A stretch of 64,000 bases of DNA, taken from NCBI RefSeq assembly GCF_031458395.1, contig NZ_JAVDYJ010000001.1, positions 1,984,001-2,048,000 of the forward strand, written 5' to 3'. The notes under the pieces are model-generated. The model had not been told where the DNA came from, searched no databases, and saw nothing but the letters and a program-made list of their open reading frames with translations. Of this stretch, positions 61,547 to 64,000 are shown one piece after another. The translations under genes were made by a program, and so were the position numbers. Each line of letters starts with the position of its first letter. The first letter of the stretch is position 1. The DNA is from Enteractinococcus fodinae. Lineage in GTDB: Bacteria > Actinomycetota > Actinomycetes > Actinomycetales > Micrococcaceae.

Positions 61547-62773
61547 ATGAGCTCCACTACCGCCTCCCCGACTGTTAGTGCTCCAGCCCATTGCCAAATC
61601 GCAATCATCGGTGCCGGTCAAGCCGGATTATCTGCGGCCGGCACCCTGCATCGGCGCGGCTTGCTCCCCGGACAAGACTTTGTCGTTCTCGACGGGAATG
61701 CAGGCCCCGGCGGAGCGTGGCGACACCGTTGGGATGCGCTCACTTTGGGACGGGCCCACGGCGTGCACGACCTCCCGGGCTTCCCGCTGGAACATCCCGA
61801 TACCTGGCGCCCGGCTTCCGAGGTGGTCGCAGAATACTACGGCGCCTACGAAGACCATCTGGGACTGGACGTGATCCGTCCGGCCAAGGTGCGGGCCGTG
61901 ACGCAATACAAGGATGGCCTGTTTCATATCTTTACCGAGGCCGGCGACTTCACCGCAGCTGCGGTTATTAACGCCACAGGCACCTGGGAGACCCCTAATA
62001 TCCCGCATTATCCCGGACTGGAGCACTTTAAGGGTGAACAGTGGCACACCAAAACCTTTCGCGATGTCGAAGATTTCCGGGATCACCGGGTCTTGGTCGT
62101 GGGCGGGGGCGCATCCGCGACCCAATTTCTGATGATGTTAGAAGACGTCACCGACCACTCAGTGTGGGTTTCACGGTCGCTACCGCGCTGGAATGCCGCA
62201 CCGTTTAACCCAGGTTGGGGCCGGGCCGTGGAACAACGTGTCACAACCCAGGTCACCGCCGGGTACGCCCCACGGTCGGTGGTCTCCAACACCGGCCTGC
62301 CGCTGGATCGTCAGACGCTGGCCCATATTGACCGCGGCACGCTGGTGTTTCGCGGTTTCATCGATTCCTTTGGTGAACACGAGGTCACGATCAGTGGCCC
62401 GGGTCCCGATGGCGCCACGGTGAACTCCCAGGGCCAAGCGGTCGATGACCTCCTGCGCGCAGGTGACCCTGCGGTAGCGAATCTGCACGACAATGCCGAA
62501 GTTTTGCCCGGGCACGGGACCGACATTGAGCACCAATGGGTGACCCCGATCGACTCAATCCTGTGGGGCACCGGTTTTCAACACAGCCTGGAGCATCTTG
62601 ACCCGTTAGATATCCGCACTGCCCACGGCGGGGTGAAAGTCGAACGCGACGGTGTCACCGTCCCGGCTCAACCAGGTCTGTTCTTAGTGGGGTACGGTGC
62701 TTCTGCCTCGACGATCGGGGCCACGCGAGCGGGCCGGAAAGCAGCCGTTGCAGCGATCGGCTACAGTTCTTGA
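61547..62773 (+). CDS. FAD-dependent monooxygenase (flavin-containing monooxygenase-like)
   Basis: A 408-residue flavoprotein. The FAD fold is AIIGAGQAGLSAAGTLHRRG near the N-terminus, followed by GGAWRHRWDALTLG, and the NADPH fold is VLVVGGGASATQFLMML near 184-200. The overall order (FAD GxGxxG, PGGAW, NADPH GGGxSA) is that of flavin-containing and Baeyer-Villiger-like monooxygenases, also of relatives that hydroxylate siderophore or small amine substrates. The substrate is not evident. ATG start. It lies 100 bases before the Fur-family gene on the same strand. Confidence 0.85.
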   Translation: MSSTTASPTVSAPAHCQIAIIGAGQAGLSAAGTLHRRGLLPGQDFVVLDGNAGPGGAWRHRWDALTLGRAHGVHDLPGFPLEHPDTWRPASEVVAEYYGAYEDHLGLDVIRPAKVRAVTQYKDGLFHIFTEAGDFTAAAVINATGTWETPNIPHYPGLEHFKGEQWHTKTFRDVEDFRDHRVLVVGGGASATQFLMMLEDVTDHSVWVSRSLPRWNAAPFNPGWGRAVEQRVTTQVTAGYAPRSVVSNTGLPLDRQTLAHIDRGTLVFRGFIDSFGEHEVTISGPGPDGATVNSQGQAVDDLLRAGDPAVANLHDNAEVLPGHGTDIEHQWVTPIDSILWGTGFQHSLEHLDPLDIRTAHGGVKVERDGVTVPAQPGLFLVGYGASASTIGATRAGRKAAVAAIGYSS

Positions 62774-62873
62774 GCTAAGACTGAGGCCCTGCAGCGAAGA
62801 TCACATCCCTCGATTTTTATGAATCATTCAAAAGTGTCATAATGGGGGCATTGATCAATTTGAGGAGGGTCAG

Positions 62874-63341
62874 GTGACCGCACAGCCGCACGAGTGGCCC
62901 ACGCGTATCCGGGCAACCGGTTTACGTTCCACCCGGCAGCGCGTTGCGACGTTGGAATCTCTGGAACAGATGCCACACGCTACCGCTGAGGAACTGTTAC
63001 AGCAGGTCCGCCTGAGCCTTCCAAAGATCACGATCCAATCGATCTACACCGTTGTGCAGTCGTTGGTAGATGTCGGCTTGATTCGCAAACTGGAGTTCGG
63101 CCCAACCGCCGCCCGGTTCGAGATTCAGCACGCCGACAATCACCACCACGTGCACTGTCGACATTGCGGACGCATCGAAGATGTCCCCTGCCAACATGGC
63201 AGTGCACCGTGTATGACACCGGCAACCACGCACGGCATGGTCATTGATACGGCAGACGTCGTCTACCACGGAGCCTGCACGCAATGTCTGGAGGACATTG
63301 CTGCCACAACGGCTCCTGGCACGCATCCAGTATCCGCCTAG
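62874..63341 (+). CDS. Fur-family metalloregulator (FurA/PerR-like) upstream of catalase
   Basis: A 155-residue regulator. The N-terminal winged helix includes LRSTRQRVATLESLEQMPHATAEE (as RSTRQRVATLE then MPHATAEELLQQV), and the dimer domain has HHHVHCRHCGRIEDVPC and YHGACTQCLEDI, giving two CxxC pairs for structural zinc. Fur proteins next to katA or katG usually sense peroxide through iron (PerR, FurA). GTG start with GAGGAGG six bases upstream. A promoter-like CATAAT lies at 62838-62843. It is 54 bases before the catalase and probably shares its transcript. Confidence 0.9.
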   Translation: MTAQPHEWPTRIRATGLRSTRQRVATLESLEQMPHATAEELLQQVRLSLPKITIQSIYTVVQSLVDVGLIRKLEFGPTAARFEIQHADNHHHVHCRHCGRIEDVPCQHGSAPCMTPATTHGMVIDTADVVYHGACTQCLEDIAATTAPGTHPVSA

Positions 63342-63395
63342 CGGCGAGATCGATTTACGAGTTCACCTCATCTGTCTTTAAAGGAGACTGAGTAC

Positions 63396-64000
63396 ATGGC
63401 CGAAAAGCAAACCCCGCACGCCACCGGGTCCACTACCCAGGCTGGCATCCCAGCAGTCAGCGACCGGAACTCGCTGTCCGTTGGTTCAGACGGGCCAATT
63501 GTGTTGCACGACCATCACCTGGTCGAAACGCTGCAGCACTTCAACCGCATGAACATCCCAGAACGCCGCCCGCACGCGAAAGGCTCCGGCGCGTTTGGTA
63601 CCTTCACTGTGACCGAAGATGTGTCACAGTACACCAAAGCTGCCATGTTCCAGCCCGGTGCTGAAACCGAGATGCTGGCACGGTTCTCTACCGTTGCCGG
63701 TGAGCTGGGTTCTCCAGATACCTGGCGCGACGTTCGCGGTTTCGCACTGAAGTTCTACACTTCCGAAGGCAACTTCGACCTGGTCGGCAACAACACCCCG
63801 ATCTTCTTTGTGCGCGACCCAATGAAATTCCCACACTTCATTCGCTCGCAGAAGCGTCTGCCAGATTCCGGTCTGCGTGACGCCACCATGCAGTGGGACT
63901 TCTGGAGCCAGAACCCAGAATCAGCCCACCAGGTCACATACCTGATGGGTCCCCGCGGTCTACCAAAGACCTGGCGCAACATGAACGGCTACGGTTCCCA
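63396..64000 (+). CDS. katA: Catalase, N-terminal part, cut by the window edge
   Basis: About 201 codons of a clade 3-type monofunctional haem catalase are visible. The catalytic His is in [16 protein letters not shown] (about 65-80; most relatives have RVVHAKG), Asn in [15 protein letters not shown] (about 128-142), and [16 protein letters not shown] (here [16 protein letters not shown]) is the usual haem-pocket region. It breaks down hydrogen peroxide. ATG start with AAAGGAGA seven to eight bases upstream. The Fur-family regulator just upstream is its likely controller. Confidence 0.95.
   Translation, partial: MAEKQTPHATGSTTQAGIPAVSDRNSLSVGSDGPIVLHDHHLVETLQHFNRMNIPERRPHAKGSGAFGTFTVTEDVSQYTKAAMFQPGAETEMLARFSTVAGELGSPDTWRDVRGFALKFYTSEGNFDLVGNNTPIFFVRDPMKFPHFIRSQKRLPDSGLRDATMQWDFWSQNPESAHQVTYLMGPRGLPKTWRNMNGYGS

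Overview
The window looks like chromosome of a Gram-positive, moderately high-GC member of the Actinomycetota, most likely order Micrococcales (Micrococcaceae-like). The reasons are the conserved actinobacterial block eno-ftsB-DUF501/Ppx, the GTG and TTG starts behind strong AGGAG-type ribosome sites, a mycosin-like S8 protease, the four-gene sdhCDAB operon and CsoR-type copper control. There is no rRNA gene here, so genus is not settled. Both ends are cut: threonine ammonia-lyase on the left and catalase on the right.

Layout. 1-5,100: housekeeping (ilvA end, AI-2E permease, BI-1, GroES-like protein, envelope proteins, 3-hydroxyacyl-CoA dehydrogenase). 5,260-11,630: a copper-handling cluster (Cys-rich four-helix copper protein, YdhK/DUF1541, CopZ, a CPH-type P1B ATPase with a His-rich N-terminus, CsoR, DUF305 protein, CcdA) with three CsoR-like operators. 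11,640-23,910: an accessory stretch holding two unrecognised proteins, a broken MmeI-like (type IIL) restriction-modification gene, a LysM/NlpC-P60 cell-wall hydrolase, a McrBC-type system with a very large multi-domain McrB, and two copies of an acyl-CoA thioesterase, one intact and one decayed. 23,980-32,280: a tRNA with UAA anticodon, NADH dehydrogenase 2, subtilase, DUF501-Ppx fusion, FtsB, enolase and a CitMHS transporter. 32,300-39,240: small membrane and lipoproteins, a methyltransferase, a phospholipase D-like synthase and a CcdA-DsbA pair, separated by gene-poor DNA with remnants. 39,240-45,910: one long leftward operon (manC, M20 amidohydrolase, cdd, deoA, dedA, add, mazG), mostly nucleoside salvage. 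46,100-49,660: succinate dehydrogenase. 49,780-53,610: two tandem BCCT osmolyte transporters. 53,617-61,050: leftward housekeeping genes (GNAT, membrane proteins, trpS, xth, folD, glyA). 61,547-64,000: FAD monooxygenase, Fur-family regulator, catalase.

The most notable point is the restriction-modification gene at 13,666-16,450. The two reading frames join exactly where the SAM-binding motif should be, and the junction sits on a single 10-base TTTTTTGACC. This is what a 29-base deletion between two copies of that repeat would leave. Other points worth a look are the two proteins of unknown function near this gene, the tandem DNA-reader-like domains in front of McrB, the type-I tRNA with UAA anticodon, the shared CsoR operator architecture and the partial thioesterase duplication that brackets the McrBC segment.
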